Positions 6,046 to 12,917 of a DNA stretch of 17,037 nucleotides are shown here, piece by piece. Each line of letters opens with the position of its first letter. Position 1 is the stretch's first letter. Below the pieces are notes generated by a model. That model made no database searches. It was not told the DNA's origin and worked only from the letters and a program-made list of their open reading frames with translations. The stretch spans positions 4,162-21,198 of the forward strand of contig DDXV01000080.1 of the NCBI GenBank assembly GCA_002347815.1, read 5' to 3'. A program made the translations under genes and the position numbers. Source of the stretch: Syntrophaceae bacterium UBA2251. Lineage in GTDB: Bacteria; Desulfobacterota; Syntrophia; Syntrophales; UBA2251.

Positions 6046-7374
6046 TTATTTCCCCCGCAGGGCCCGCATGTGACTGACGCGCTTGGCGATCAGCGGGGCC
6101 GTGCCGATGTCGGAACGGTGGTCCACCGGCCCCCGGATCGCCCCCACCGCCCGCTCGGCAATCGCTTCCGCCCGGGCCAGGTCGTCGGCGATCCCCACGA
6201 CGCCGATCGCGCGCGAGGTCGTCATGTACAGGCCGTCCGGCCGCTGGTCCACCGACGAATGGTAGAGCCGCGCCGCGCCCACGTCGCCCACCTCGATCCG
6301 GGCCGACGTGGAGCGGGCGTCCGGGTGATCCTTGGGGAGGCCGTAGCCCTTCGGGACGACGTACTTGCACACCGTCGCCCGCTTCGCGAAGCGGATCGGC
6401 AGGGTGTCGAGCGTGCCGGCGATCACGGCCCGGCAGACGGCGACGAAGTCCGTCTCCAAGAGGGGCAGGATGTTCATCGCCTCCGGGTCGCCGAAGCGGG
6501 CGTTGTATTCGAGCAGCCGCACGCCGTCCGAGGTGGCCATGAACCCGCCGTACATGACGCCCCGGTAATACTCGCCCGTCTCCCGGTGGATGGCCTCCGC
6601 CACGCGTTCGGTGATGGCGAGTCCCGCCGCGACGTCCGCCGGCGTGAGGAAGGGGAGAAGGTGGTCGGCCACGGAGTACGATCCCATGCCGCCCGTGTTC
6701 GGCCCCCGGTCGTCGGCGAACCGGCGCTTGTGGTCCTGGACGGGCGGCGTGGCGACGACGGTCCGGCCGTCGCACAGGCACTGGAGCGAAAATTCCTCGC
6801 CCTCCAGGCGCTCCTCGACGGTGACGCTCGGATGCTCCGCGAGGATGTCCCGGATGAGCGCCAGGGCCTCCGCCCTCGTCTCGAAGTGGTCCCCCTGGAC
6901 GAGGACGCCCTTGCCGCCCGTCAGTCCATCGGGCTTGAGGACGACGCCGGGGAGCGTTTCCAGGAAGGCGGCCACGCCGTCGAGGGACGTAAAGACGCGG
7001 TAGGCGACGTTTCCCGGGATCGCGTACTTGGCGCAGAGGTCCCGGGTGAAGGACTTCGAGGTCTCCAGCCGGGCGAGCGAGCGGGTCGGGCCGACGCCGG
7101 GGATGCCCGCGGCCGCGAGGGCGTCGACGACGCCGCGGCTCAGGGGATCTTCCGGGCCGACCACGGCGAATTCGCAACGGCCCTCCCGGGCGAAGGCGAC
7201 GATGGCGGCGAGGTCGTGGTAGGGGCCGATCAGGGTCCGCTCGGCCAGCGCGGCCAGGCCCGGATTGTTGGCCTTCATGCAGGCGAAAAGACGGGGCTTT
7301 TCGGACGACCGGACCAGGGCCTCCGCCAGGGCGTGCTCCCGGGCCCCGTTGCCGATGAGGAGGATGTTGACCAT
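6046..7374 (-). CDS. purD: Phosphoribosylamine-glycine ligase (GAR synthetase)
   Basis: 442 residues, slightly longer than the usual 420-430. It joins glycine to phosphoribosylamine with ATP, the second step of purine synthesis. Seen: VNILLIGNGAREHALA at the N-terminus, the characteristic PurD opening; VGPEDPLSRGVVDAL; the ATP-grasp part with KPDGLTGGKGVLV, EEFSLQCLCDG, and QDHKRRFADDRGPNTGGMGSYS; and YNARFGDPEAM near the metal site. The start is the ATG at 7374-7372 with AAGGAGA upstream; a TTG at 7404 is rejected. It is first in the purD-purH-purE run and is divergent from the CNNM gene at 7520. Confidence 0.97.
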   Translation of the reverse strand: MVNILLIGNGAREHALAEALVRSSEKPRLFACMKANNPGLAALAERTLIGPYHDLAAIVAFAREGRCEFAVVGPEDPLSRGVVDALAAAGIPGVGPTRSLARLETSKSFTRDLCAKYAIPGNVAYRVFTSLDGVAAFLETLPGVVLKPDGLTGGKGVLVQGDHFETRAEALALIRDILAEHPSVTVEERLEGEEFSLQCLCDGRTVVATPPVQDHKRRFADDRGPNTGGMGSYSVADHLLPFLTPADVAAGLAITERVAEAIHRETGEYYRGVMYGGFMATSDGVRLLEYNARFGDPEAMNILPLLETDFVAVCRAVIAGTLDTLPIRFAKRATVCKYVVPKGYGLPKDHPDARSTSARIEVGDVGAARLYHSSVDQRPDGLYMTTSRAIGVVGIADDLARAEAIAERAVGAIRGPVDHRSDIGTAPLIAKRVSHMRALRGK

Positions 7375-7413
7375 GGGGGTGGATTCTCCTTGGGGGTGAA
7401 GCAATTTCGGATT

Positions 7414-7442
7414 CCTTTAACCGAAAACGGCCGGGGCGTCAA
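7414..7442 (-). promoter_or_regulatory. Possible purD promoter
   Basis: On the minus strand TTGACG (7442-7437) is followed after 17 bases by TAAAGG (7419-7414). The -35 is good and the -10 weak. It sits 40-70 bases before the purD start. No purine riboswitch fold was recognised in this gap. Confidence 0.4.
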
Positions 7443-7472
7443 CTTTTACGCGATTTCCGTTCTGCGGTTTCC

Positions 7473-7487
7473 GACAAAACATTTGTC
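7473..7487. promoter_or_regulatory. Palindrome in the purD/CNNM divergent gap
   Basis: GACAAA-ACA-TTTGTC, a perfect 6-base inverted repeat with a 3-base centre. It lies about 30 bases upstream of the possible purD -35 and about 30 bases before the CNNM start, so it could be an operator serving either gene. The regulator is unknown, and short palindromes also occur by chance. Confidence 0.3.
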
Positions 7488-7519
7488 AGGGACCGGAGGA
7501 ATCTGCTAAAGCTCACCCC

Positions 7520-8788
7520 ATGGACCCCTTGATCACCCTCAAACTCGTCGTGGTCGGCCTTCTGTTCCTCCTGTCGGCCTTCTTTTCCTGCTCCGAGGCG
7601 GCCCTGTTTTCGCTCACCCCCCTGCACCTGCACAAGATGGCGGAAGACCGCGCGCCCTTTCTCGCCACCGTCCGCGCCCTCACGGCCCGTCCGAAGCGCC
7701 TGCTCATCACGATCGTCGTGGGCAACGAGATCGTCAACATCGGCATCTCCGTGCTCATGGCGTCGATCTTCCTCGCCCTCTTTCCGGCGGACGGCGCCTG
7801 GATGGCCGTCATCGTCACGACCCTCCTCGTCCTGATCTTCGGCGAGACCCTTCCGAAGACCTTCGGCGTCGTCTACACCATGAGCCTGAGCGCCTTCCTC
7901 TCCCCCCTCCTGAATCTCGTCAGCCGGGTGGAGAAGCCGATCGTCTGGACGCTCGAGGCGATCTCGGAGCGGTTCGTGTCCCTCCTGACGCGCGGGGGGG
8001 AAGGCCGGCGGAGCGCACTGACCGAACAGGAGTTTCGCACGCTCCTGGACGCGGGCGAACGGGAAGGGGCGATCGAGAGCGCCCAGCGGGACCTGATCCA
8101 CCGCGTCTTCGATCTCGGGGACAAGCCGGTCGTGGAGGTGATGGTGCCCCGGGTGGACATGTTCTGCCTGCCGCTGTCGCTCGCCCCCCGGGACATGCTC
8201 CGGGAAGTCGTGGCGGCCCGGCATTCCCGGGTTCCGATCTGCGGCGCCGACCGCGACGACATCGTGGGGATCCTCCTCGCGAAGGATCTCTTGGCCGGGT
8301 TCAGGAATGGGGAGCCGGTCGCCGGGATCCAGCAGCTCCTGCAGAAGCCCTTCTTCATCCCGGAGGTGCGACCCGCGGGCAGCGTCCTCAAGGATTTCCA
8401 GGCGCGCCGCACGCAGATTGCGATCGTGGTGGACGAGTACGGCGGCGTCTCCGGGCTGGTCACGATCGAGGACATCCTGGAGGACCTGTTCGAGGATCTT
8501 TACGATGAGCACGGGATCGGGGAAACGCTCTGGCGCCGTGTCGATGAGAGGACCCTCGTGGTGTCCGGAAAGATGCCCTTCGACGACCTCCGGGAGCTCC
8601 TGCCGGACCTCGCCTCCGACGAGGCGTTCGAGACCGTGGGCGGGTTCGTCTTCCACCTCTTCGGACGGCTTCCCGTCGCGGGCGACGCCGTCGTCCACGC
8701 GGGCCGCCGTTTCCGCGTGGAGAAGATGGGCCGGGCCCGGATCCTCCGGGTGCGGATCGAAGCGGCCGAAACGGAGGCAGACGGATGA
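7520..8788 (+). CDS. CNNM/CorC-type membrane protein (DUF21-CBS-CorC), first of tandem pair
   Basis: 422 residues. Residues 1-150 are the DUF21/CNNM membrane domain with about four hydrophobic segments and the conserved spots FFSCSEAAL (21-29), VGNEIVNI (67-74) and FGETLPK (107-113). A CBS pair follows (about 200-325: VMVPRVDMFCLPL, ARHSRVPICG, IVVDEYGGVSGLVTIEDILEDL), then a CorC_HlyC domain to the end (ETVGGFVFHLFGRLP). Family members export or sense Mg2+ at the inner membrane, with the CBS pair binding ATP-Mg. The ATG at 7520 is the only plausible start, but the nearest strong Shine-Dalgarno (GGAGGA, 7495-7500) is 19 bases away. Its stop overlaps the start of the next gene by four bases. 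Confidence 0.93.
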   Translation: MDPLITLKLVVVGLLFLLSAFFSCSEAALFSLTPLHLHKMAEDRAPFLATVRALTARPKRLLITIVVGNEIVNIGISVLMASIFLALFPADGAWMAVIVTTLLVLIFGETLPKTFGVVYTMSLSAFLSPLLNLVSRVEKPIVWTLEAISERFVSLLTRGGEGRRSALTEQEFRTLLDAGEREGAIESAQRDLIHRVFDLGDKPVVEVMVPRVDMFCLPLSLAPRDMLREVVAARHSRVPICGADRDDIVGILLAKDLLAGFRNGEPVAGIQQLLQKPFFIPEVRPAGSVLKDFQARRTQIAIVVDEYGGVSGLVTIEDILEDLFEDLYDEHGIGETLWRRVDERTLVVSGKMPFDDLRELLPDLASDEAFETVGGFVFHLFGRLPVAGDAVVHAGRRFRVEKMGRARILRVRIEAAETEADG

Positions 8789-10077
8789 CGCTCGCCGCGA
8801 CCGTTGCCCTGATCCTCCTCTGCCTGGCCCTGGAAGCCCTCTTCTCCGGCGGGGAGATCGCCCTCCTGTCGTCCGAACCCCACCGGATCCGCCATCGGGC
8901 CGAACAGGGGCAGTGGTCGGCCCGCCTGGCCATGAAGCTCATCGAAAAGCCGGAGTGGTTCCTGGCCACGACCCTCACGGGAACGAACCTCGCGGTCGTG
9001 ACGAGTTCGACCCTGGCCACGGCCCTGTTTATCTCCCTCTACGGCGTCACGCGGGGGGAGGCCGTCTCCGGCCTCGTCATGATCCCGACGCTCCTGATCA
9101 TGATCGTGGCCCGGAGCGTCTTTTTCCACTACGCGGAGCGGCTGGCGGTGCGGCTCGCCCCGGTCATCTGGCTCGCCTCGTTCATCCTGCTGCCGGCCGT
9201 CTATTTCATCTCCCGGCTCTCCCGGGGAACCGTCCGCCTGTCTTCGGGCCGCCGCGAGGCGGCGGCATCCTACATCACCCGCGACGGCCTCAAATCCCTG
9301 CTCGGCGAGGGCGCGGCGGCGGGCGACATGGAGAGACGCGAGCGGGACATGGTCCGCCGGGTGATCGATTTCTCCGATGTGACCGCCGACGCGGTCATGG
9401 TGCCGATCTCCAACACGACGGTCCTTCCCCAGACGGCCGCGGTTTCCGACGCCCTGGCCATGGCGGAGGAGCGCAAGAATCTCCGCATCCCCGTCTACCA
9501 GGACCAGGTCTTCAACATCGTCGGCATCCTCAACACCTTCGATCTGCTCGGGGCGCTGGGGGCGGGGGGGCCGCGGCCGGCGAGGCCGGAAGATCCCATC
9601 GCGCCGCTCGTCCGCCCGGTGGCGCTGTACGTGCCGGAAAAGAAGCCGGCCAAGGAGGTGCTGATCGAGCTGCGCGTGCGGGGCGAGCGGATGGCGGTGG
9701 TCGTCGACGAGTACGGGGGCGCGGTGGGAATCGTCACGATCGAGGACATCCTGGAGGAGATCGTCGGCGAAATCGAGGACGAGTACGACAGGGAGGAGGC
9801 CCTCTACCGGGCGGACGGGCCGGGGAACTGGCTCTTCAGCGCCCGGATCGGCCTGGAAAAGTTCCGGGAAGTCGTCCCCGTGGACATTCCGGCGGGGGAG
9901 TACGAGACGCTGGGCGGGTTTCTCCTGTTCCGCTTCGGGCGCATCCCCAGGAGGCGGGACACGCTCGCCTGGGGGGGCGCCCGGTTCGTCGTGGAGGACG
10001 CCGGGCCCAAGGTCATCCGCGAGGTGCGGGTCCTCCTGCCGGTCGAGACGGGGCAGCACGGGGAACAAGCGAGGTAA
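8785..10077 (+). CDS. CNNM/CorC-type membrane protein, second of tandem pair, divergent DUF21
   Basis: 430 residues starting at the ATG of an ATGA overlap with the first CNNM gene, so the two are translationally coupled. The layout is the same: membrane domain 1-150, CBS pair (VMVPISNTTVLPQT, NLRIPVYQDQVFNIVGIL, VVVDEYGGAVGIVTIEDILEEIVGEIEDEYD) and C-terminal CorC domain (YETLGGFLLFRFGRIP). The membrane domain is degenerate: the SEAAL spot is GGEIAL (22-27), the Gly-Asn-Glu spot is TGTNLA (65-70), and the GE-x-x-PK stretch reads LIMIVARSV (104-112), losing Gly, Glu, Pro and Lys. It may act as a partner or regulatory subunit of the first protein and not as an independent transporter; that is inference. 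GlmU-like follows three bases later. Confidence 0.92.
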   Translation: MTLAATVALILLCLALEALFSGGEIALLSSEPHRIRHRAEQGQWSARLAMKLIEKPEWFLATTLTGTNLAVVTSSTLATALFISLYGVTRGEAVSGLVMIPTLLIMIVARSVFFHYAERLAVRLAPVIWLASFILLPAVYFISRLSRGTVRLSSGRREAAASYITRDGLKSLLGEGAAAGDMERRERDMVRRVIDFSDVTADAVMVPISNTTVLPQTAAVSDALAMAEERKNLRIPVYQDQVFNIVGILNTFDLLGALGAGGPRPARPEDPIAPLVRPVALYVPEKKPAKEVLIELRVRGERMAVVVDEYGGAVGIVTIEDILEEIVGEIEDEYDREEALYRADGPGNWLFSARIGLEKFREVVPVDIPAGEYETLGGFLLFRFGRIPRRRDTLAWGGARFVVEDAGPKVIREVRVLLPVETGQHGEQAR

Positions 10078-10080
10078 AAA

Positions 10081-10884
10081 ATGAAGGCAAAAAACGTCCT
10101 GTCGGCCATCGTGCTGGCGGCGGGCAAGGGAACGCGCATGAAGTCGGACCTGGCGAAGGTCCTCCATCCGGTCTGCGGCCGCCCGATGCTGCACTATTCG
10201 CTGGCGGTGGCCCGGTCGGTCGGGGCGCGGAAGATCGTCTGCGTCATCGGCCACCAGGCCGACGACATCCGCCGCCGGTTCGACGATCCGGGCCTGATCT
10301 TCGTCGAGCAGCGCGAACAGTTGGGGACGGGTCACGCCGTGCTCCAGGCGCGGGAGGCGTTCGCGGGCGACGACGGGGGGACGGTCCTGATCCTTTGCGG
10401 CGACGTGCCGCTCCTGCGCCGCGAGACCGTGGAGGCGCTCCTGGCGCGGCATGCGGCGGCCGGGGCGGCGGTGACCGTCATGACGACCCTCCTCGACGAT
10501 CCGGGCCACTACGGCCGGGTGGCGACGGACGCCGCGGGTCAGGTCGTGAAGATCGTGGAGGCCCGGGACGCGACGCCCGCGGAGCGGGAGATCCGGGAGA
10601 TCAACACGGGGATCTACTGCGTCGAGGCGGGGTTCCTCTTCGAGGCCGTGGCCGGGATCGGCAACGACAACGCCCAGGGCGAATACTACCTGACGGACAT
10701 CGTGGAGATGGCCCGCCGCCGGGGCCTCGCGGTCCGGTCCTACGTGGCGGCGAATTCGGAAGAGGTCATGGGCATCAACACGCCGGCGGAGCTGGCGCGG
10801 GCCTGCCGGCTCATGGAGGCCGGGGGCGGCGCGACACCGGCCGCCCGAATGCCTGAGGGCGCGGGAAAGGCCTGTACCGAATGA
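10081..10884 (+). CDS. UDP-GlcNAc pyrophosphorylase domain protein (GlmU N-terminal half only)
   Basis: 267 residues with GAGGT six bases before the ATG. It is related to the N-terminal uridylyltransferase of GlmU, which makes UDP-N-acetylglucosamine from GlcNAc-1-phosphate and UTP. Seen: LAAGKGTRMKSDLAKVLHP (12-30), the nucleotide-binding signature; EQREQLGTGHAVLQA (76-90); LCGDVPLL with the metal-binding Asp at 108; DDPGHYGRV; EINTGIYC; and GNDNAQGEYYLTDIV with the second metal Asn. It stops where the left-handed beta-helix acetyltransferase domain of full GlmU (about 455 residues) would begin. No frameshift is apparent: the last codons overlap the dusB start (ATGA), so the short form is natural. 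The acetyltransferase step must be encoded elsewhere. Confidence 0.9.
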   Translation: MKAKNVLSAIVLAAGKGTRMKSDLAKVLHPVCGRPMLHYSLAVARSVGARKIVCVIGHQADDIRRRFDDPGLIFVEQREQLGTGHAVLQAREAFAGDDGGTVLILCGDVPLLRRETVEALLARHAAAGAAVTVMTTLLDDPGHYGRVATDAAGQVVKIVEARDATPAEREIREINTGIYCVEAGFLFEAVAGIGNDNAQGEYYLTDIVEMARRRGLAVRSYVAANSEEVMGINTPAELARACRLMEAGGGATPAARMPEGAGKACTE

Positions 10885-11873
10885 ATATCGGCTCCCTTGT
10901 CGTCGATCCCCCGGTTCTGCTGGCGCCCCTGGCCGGGATTTCCAACCTTCCGTTCCGGGTCCTGAACCGACGGTACGGGTGCGCCCTGGCGTTCACGGAG
11001 ATGATCAGCGCGACGGGGCTCGTCCGAAACATGCGGAAGACCTTCCGCTACCTGGCAACGGCGCCGGAGGACCGGCCGCTGGGCGTCCAGCTTTTCGGGA
11101 CCGACCCCGGCGTCCTGGCCGCCGCGGCGGAAATCGTCGCGGCCCATGGGGCCGACCTGATCGATCTCAACATGGGCTGTCCCGTGAAGAAGGTGGTCCG
11201 GACGGGCGCCGGGGCGGCCCTCATGAAGAATCCGGCGCTGGCGTTCGAGATCATGAAGGCGGTCCGGCGGGCGACGGGGCTGCCGCTGACGGTGAAGATC
11301 CGGTCGGGGTGGAGCGACCGGACCGTCAACGCGCTGGAGCTGGCCCGGCTGGCGGCCGAGGCGGGACTGGACGCCGTCATCGTCCACCCCCGGACGGTCG
11401 CGCAGGGATTCGGGGGGCGCGCGGACTGGCGGATCATCGCGGACGTGAAACGGGAACTGGCGATCCCCGTCGTGGGGAACGGCGATATCCGCACCCCGGC
11501 CGACGCCGCGCGCATGCGGGCGGAAACGGGCTGCGACGGCGTCATGGTGGGGCGGGGCGCCCTGGGGAACCCCTGGATCTTTCAGGGGATCACGGCCGCG
11601 GGGGCCGGGCGGGGCGACGGCTGGCCCGATCCGGCCGAGCGGGAGCGGGTCCTACGCCGCCATTGGGCCGCCGAGGCGGCTTACGCCGGACCCGCCGTCG
11701 CGGTACGGACCTTCCGCAAGCACCTCCTGTGGTACACGAAGGGCCTCAAGGGGGGCGCCGTGTTCCGTCAGACCGCCGGCCGCCTGACGGACGAAACGGC
11801 GCTGCTCGCCGAACTGGACCGATTCTTCTCGACCCTGCGTCCCGGCGACCGAGGACAGGCAATTAAGGCTTGA
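10881..11873 (+). CDS. dusB: tRNA-dihydrouridine synthase (DusB type)
   Basis: 330 residues, overlapping the previous gene by four bases. It reduces uridine to dihydrouridine in the tRNA D-loop with FMN and NADPH. Seen: LLAPLAGISNLPFRVLNRR (13-31), AFTEMISATGL (37-47), GVQLFGTDP (68-76), and LIDLNMGCPVKKVV (93-106) with the catalytic Cys at 100; then LPLTVKIRSGW, VHPRTVAQGFGGRADW and PVVGNGDIRTP, the FMN-phosphate region, and GVMVGRGALGNPWIFQ. The helical tRNA-binding C-terminal domain is present. It is the last gene of the operon that begins at 7520. Confidence 0.96.
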   Translation: MNIGSLVVDPPVLLAPLAGISNLPFRVLNRRYGCALAFTEMISATGLVRNMRKTFRYLATAPEDRPLGVQLFGTDPGVLAAAAEIVAAHGADLIDLNMGCPVKKVVRTGAGAALMKNPALAFEIMKAVRRATGLPLTVKIRSGWSDRTVNALELARLAAEAGLDAVIVHPRTVAQGFGGRADWRIIADVKRELAIPVVGNGDIRTPADAARMRAETGCDGVMVGRGALGNPWIFQGITAAGAGRGDGWPDPAERERVLRRHWAAEAAYAGPAVAVRTFRKHLLWYTKGLKGGAVFRQTAGRLTDETALLAELDRFFSTLRPGDRGQAIKA

Positions 11874-11897
11874 CTTTTTGACTGGGAATGGCATAAT
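11870..11897 (+). promoter_or_regulatory. Promoter of the zapB-like/zapA unit
   Basis: TTGACT (11870-11875), a 16-base spacer and CATAAT (11892-11897), matching five of six consensus bases at each element. The -35 overlaps the dusB stop codon. The predicted start near 11904 leaves a leader of about 80 bases before the zapB-like GTG, containing the hairpin CCCGCC-GAACG-GGCGGG (11930-11946). Confidence 0.7.
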
Positions 11898-11986
11898 CCG
11901 AACTCAGAAAAGGAAGAAAATTTTTACCCCCCGCCGAACGGGCGGGAAGTGAAGTCAAAATTGAACGGGAGGGCGATAGACGCGGC

Positions 11987-12211
11987 GTGGAACCGGGGAA
12001 ATTCGATGAACTGGAAGGCAAGATCAAGACCCTGATGGCCCGGTACGACGGGCTGAAGAAAAGAAACCAGGACCTGGATGTCCTGTTGAAAAATAAATCA
12101 TTGGAGCTGGAAGAGGCAAATAAACAACTAAAGGGGATAAACGAGGAAAGGAACGCGGTACGCACAAAGATCGATTCACTGCTGGATTTGCTTCAGGATA
12201 TAAGCGGGTAA
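11987..12211 (+). CDS. Small coiled-coil protein, ZapB-like
   Basis: 74 residues, predicted to be one continuous alpha-helical coiled coil: heptad-spaced hydrophobics in FDELEGKIKTLMARY, NQDLDVLLKNKSLELEEA and IDSLLDLLQDI. There is no signal peptide or membrane segment. It resembles the ZapB family, which bridges ZapA to the division septum, and its place 13 bases upstream of zapA supports that. The start must be the GTG at 11987, as no ATG is in frame at the N-terminus; GGAGGG lies about 13 bases upstream, somewhat far. Short coiled coils match many families loosely, so the name rests mainly on context. Confidence 0.75.
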   Translation: MEPGKFDELEGKIKTLMARYDGLKKRNQDLDVLLKNKSLELEEANKQLKGINEERNAVRTKIDSLLDLLQDISG

Positions 12212-12224
12212 GGACAACTCTTGG

Positions 12225-12512
12225 ATGGAGCCTTTGAAGAAGCGCTTCGACATCAAGATACTGGGTCAGGAGTTGTCCGTATCCAGCGATTCAGGGGATG
12301 AACATGTAGCAAAAGTCGTCGGGTATGTCACGGAGAGGGTGGAAGAGATCGGCCGGACGGCCGGCAAGGCGACCACCATGAACGTGGCCATCCTGACGGC
12401 GCTCAACATTGCGGACGAGTATTTTAAACTTAAGGGAGAAAACGAAAGAATCGTCAGGCAGTTGGAAGCAAGATCGGAAAATTTAATTCATCTGATCAAT
12501 GAATTAAATTGA
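12225..12512 (+). CDS. zapA: Cell division protein ZapA
   Basis: 95 residues, typical for ZapA, which binds FtsZ and bundles its filaments at midcell. Seen: KKRFDIKILGQELSVSSDS (5-23), the N-terminal beta-strand domain; EHVAKVVGYVTERVEEIG (26-43); MNVAILTALNIADEYFKLK (52-70); and a C-terminal coiled coil to the end. AAGGA precedes the ATG by about ten bases and overlaps the stop of the ZapB-like gene. The last codons and stop lie within a perfect palindrome just before the 6S RNA. Confidence 0.93.
   Translation: MEPLKKRFDIKILGQELSVSSDSGDEHVAKVVGYVTERVEEIGRTAGKATTMNVAILTALNIADEYFKLKGENERIVRQLEARSENLIHLINELN
12480..12510. repeat. AT-rich perfect palindrome at the zapA 3' end
   Basis: AATTTAATTCAT (12480-12491), a 7-base loop CTGATCA, and ATGAATTAAATT (12499-12510). 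The 12-base arms are perfect although they encode the last residues (LIHLINELN) of ZapA, and the repeat ends in the stop codon. It ends seven bases before the predicted 6S RNA. It may form an mRNA end or processing hairpin, or supply AT-rich promoter sequence for 6S RNA. Confidence 0.7.
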
Positions 12513-12517
12513 TCCCT

Positions 12518-12716
12518 GAAATCCCCTGCGATGTGCGTGATTGACAGTTCTTTTTTTGAGCCAACACCTTAACTTTGGGGGCCTTTCCTTGTTTGCCGTG
12601 TGCACGTCCACCAGAGTCCCTAACGGGGGTGGAAAGCCTTTAAGAACAACAGGGCGCCCACTTTGGCAAAAGGTTCAAAAAGGGGGTTGACACGGCATAG
12701 GCGGGGGTTCTTTTTT
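12518..12716 (+). ncRNA. ssrS: 6S RNA
   Basis: 6S RNA mimics an open promoter and binds sigma70 RNA polymerase in stationary phase. The 5' segment GAAATCCCCTGCGATGTGCG (12518-12537) pairs imperfectly with CACGGCATAGGCGGGGGTTC (12691-12710) to form the closing stem. CTTTTTTTGAGCC (12550-12562) pairs with GGTTCAAAAAG (12672-12682) inside it. The interior holds the AAGCCTTTAAGAACAACAGG stretch, reminiscent of the AGCCUUAAAACUG part of the E. coli RNA, and GGCCTTTCC/GGAAAGCC. It ends at a T-run (TTCTTTTTTG) directly after the closing stem. The location, downstream of zapA, is the classical ssrS site. The ends are estimates to within about ten bases. Confidence 0.85.
12701..12716 (+). terminator. 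Intrinsic terminator formed by the 6S closing stem
   Basis: The 3' strand of the closing stem, GCGGGGGTTC, runs straight into TTTTTT (12711-12716). It would end 6S RNA and any zapA read-through here. Confidence 0.6.
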
Positions 12717-12834
12717 GTCCGCCATTTTCTCCTGGATTTTTCCTCAACGCCTCTTCCCACCGACATGCCATGAGTCCATTGCGCGGCCCGGACATCACCC
12801 TCCGGAAGCGCGGAGTGGATATTTTTCTTTGCAT

Positions 12835-12863
12835 CCCGCCCGAGCGGCCGCCGCGCGGGCGGG
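12835..12863 (+). promoter_or_regulatory. Strong GC hairpin in the rny leader
   Basis: CCCGCCCG (12835-12842) and CGGGCGGG (12856-12863) form a perfect 8-base stem around a 13-base loop containing the self-complementary GCGGCCGC. No T-run follows, so it is not a standard terminator. It lies 55 bases before the rny start codon and could affect rny mRNA stability. The rest of the 6S-rny gap (12717-12834) shows nothing I recognise. Confidence 0.5.
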
Positions 12864-12917
12864 GTGAAGTCGTGATGACCCGGTCGTGACGGATTCTATG
12901 GAGGTGAAACATAAACC

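Noticed and set aside
7375..7519. Purine riboswitch upstream of purD
   Set aside because: No conserved purine-aptamer loops or attenuator-type stem could be found in the 145-base gap.
8500..10509. A 669-codon minus-strand frame opposite the CNNM and GlmU genes
   Set aside because: It spans several real genes on the other strand, is rich in Arg/Asp/Pro, and has no start signal.
11921..11946. Terminator between dusB and the ZapB-like gene
   Set aside because: The CCCGCC/GGCGGG hairpin has its T-run on the wrong side for the plus strand and lies downstream of a good promoter, so it is more likely a leader structure.
12640..12912. A 90-codon minus-strand frame in the zapA-rny gap
   Set aside because: It overlaps the 3' part of the 6S RNA and its terminator, is rich in Arg/Pro, and lacks a ribosome binding site or family resemblance.
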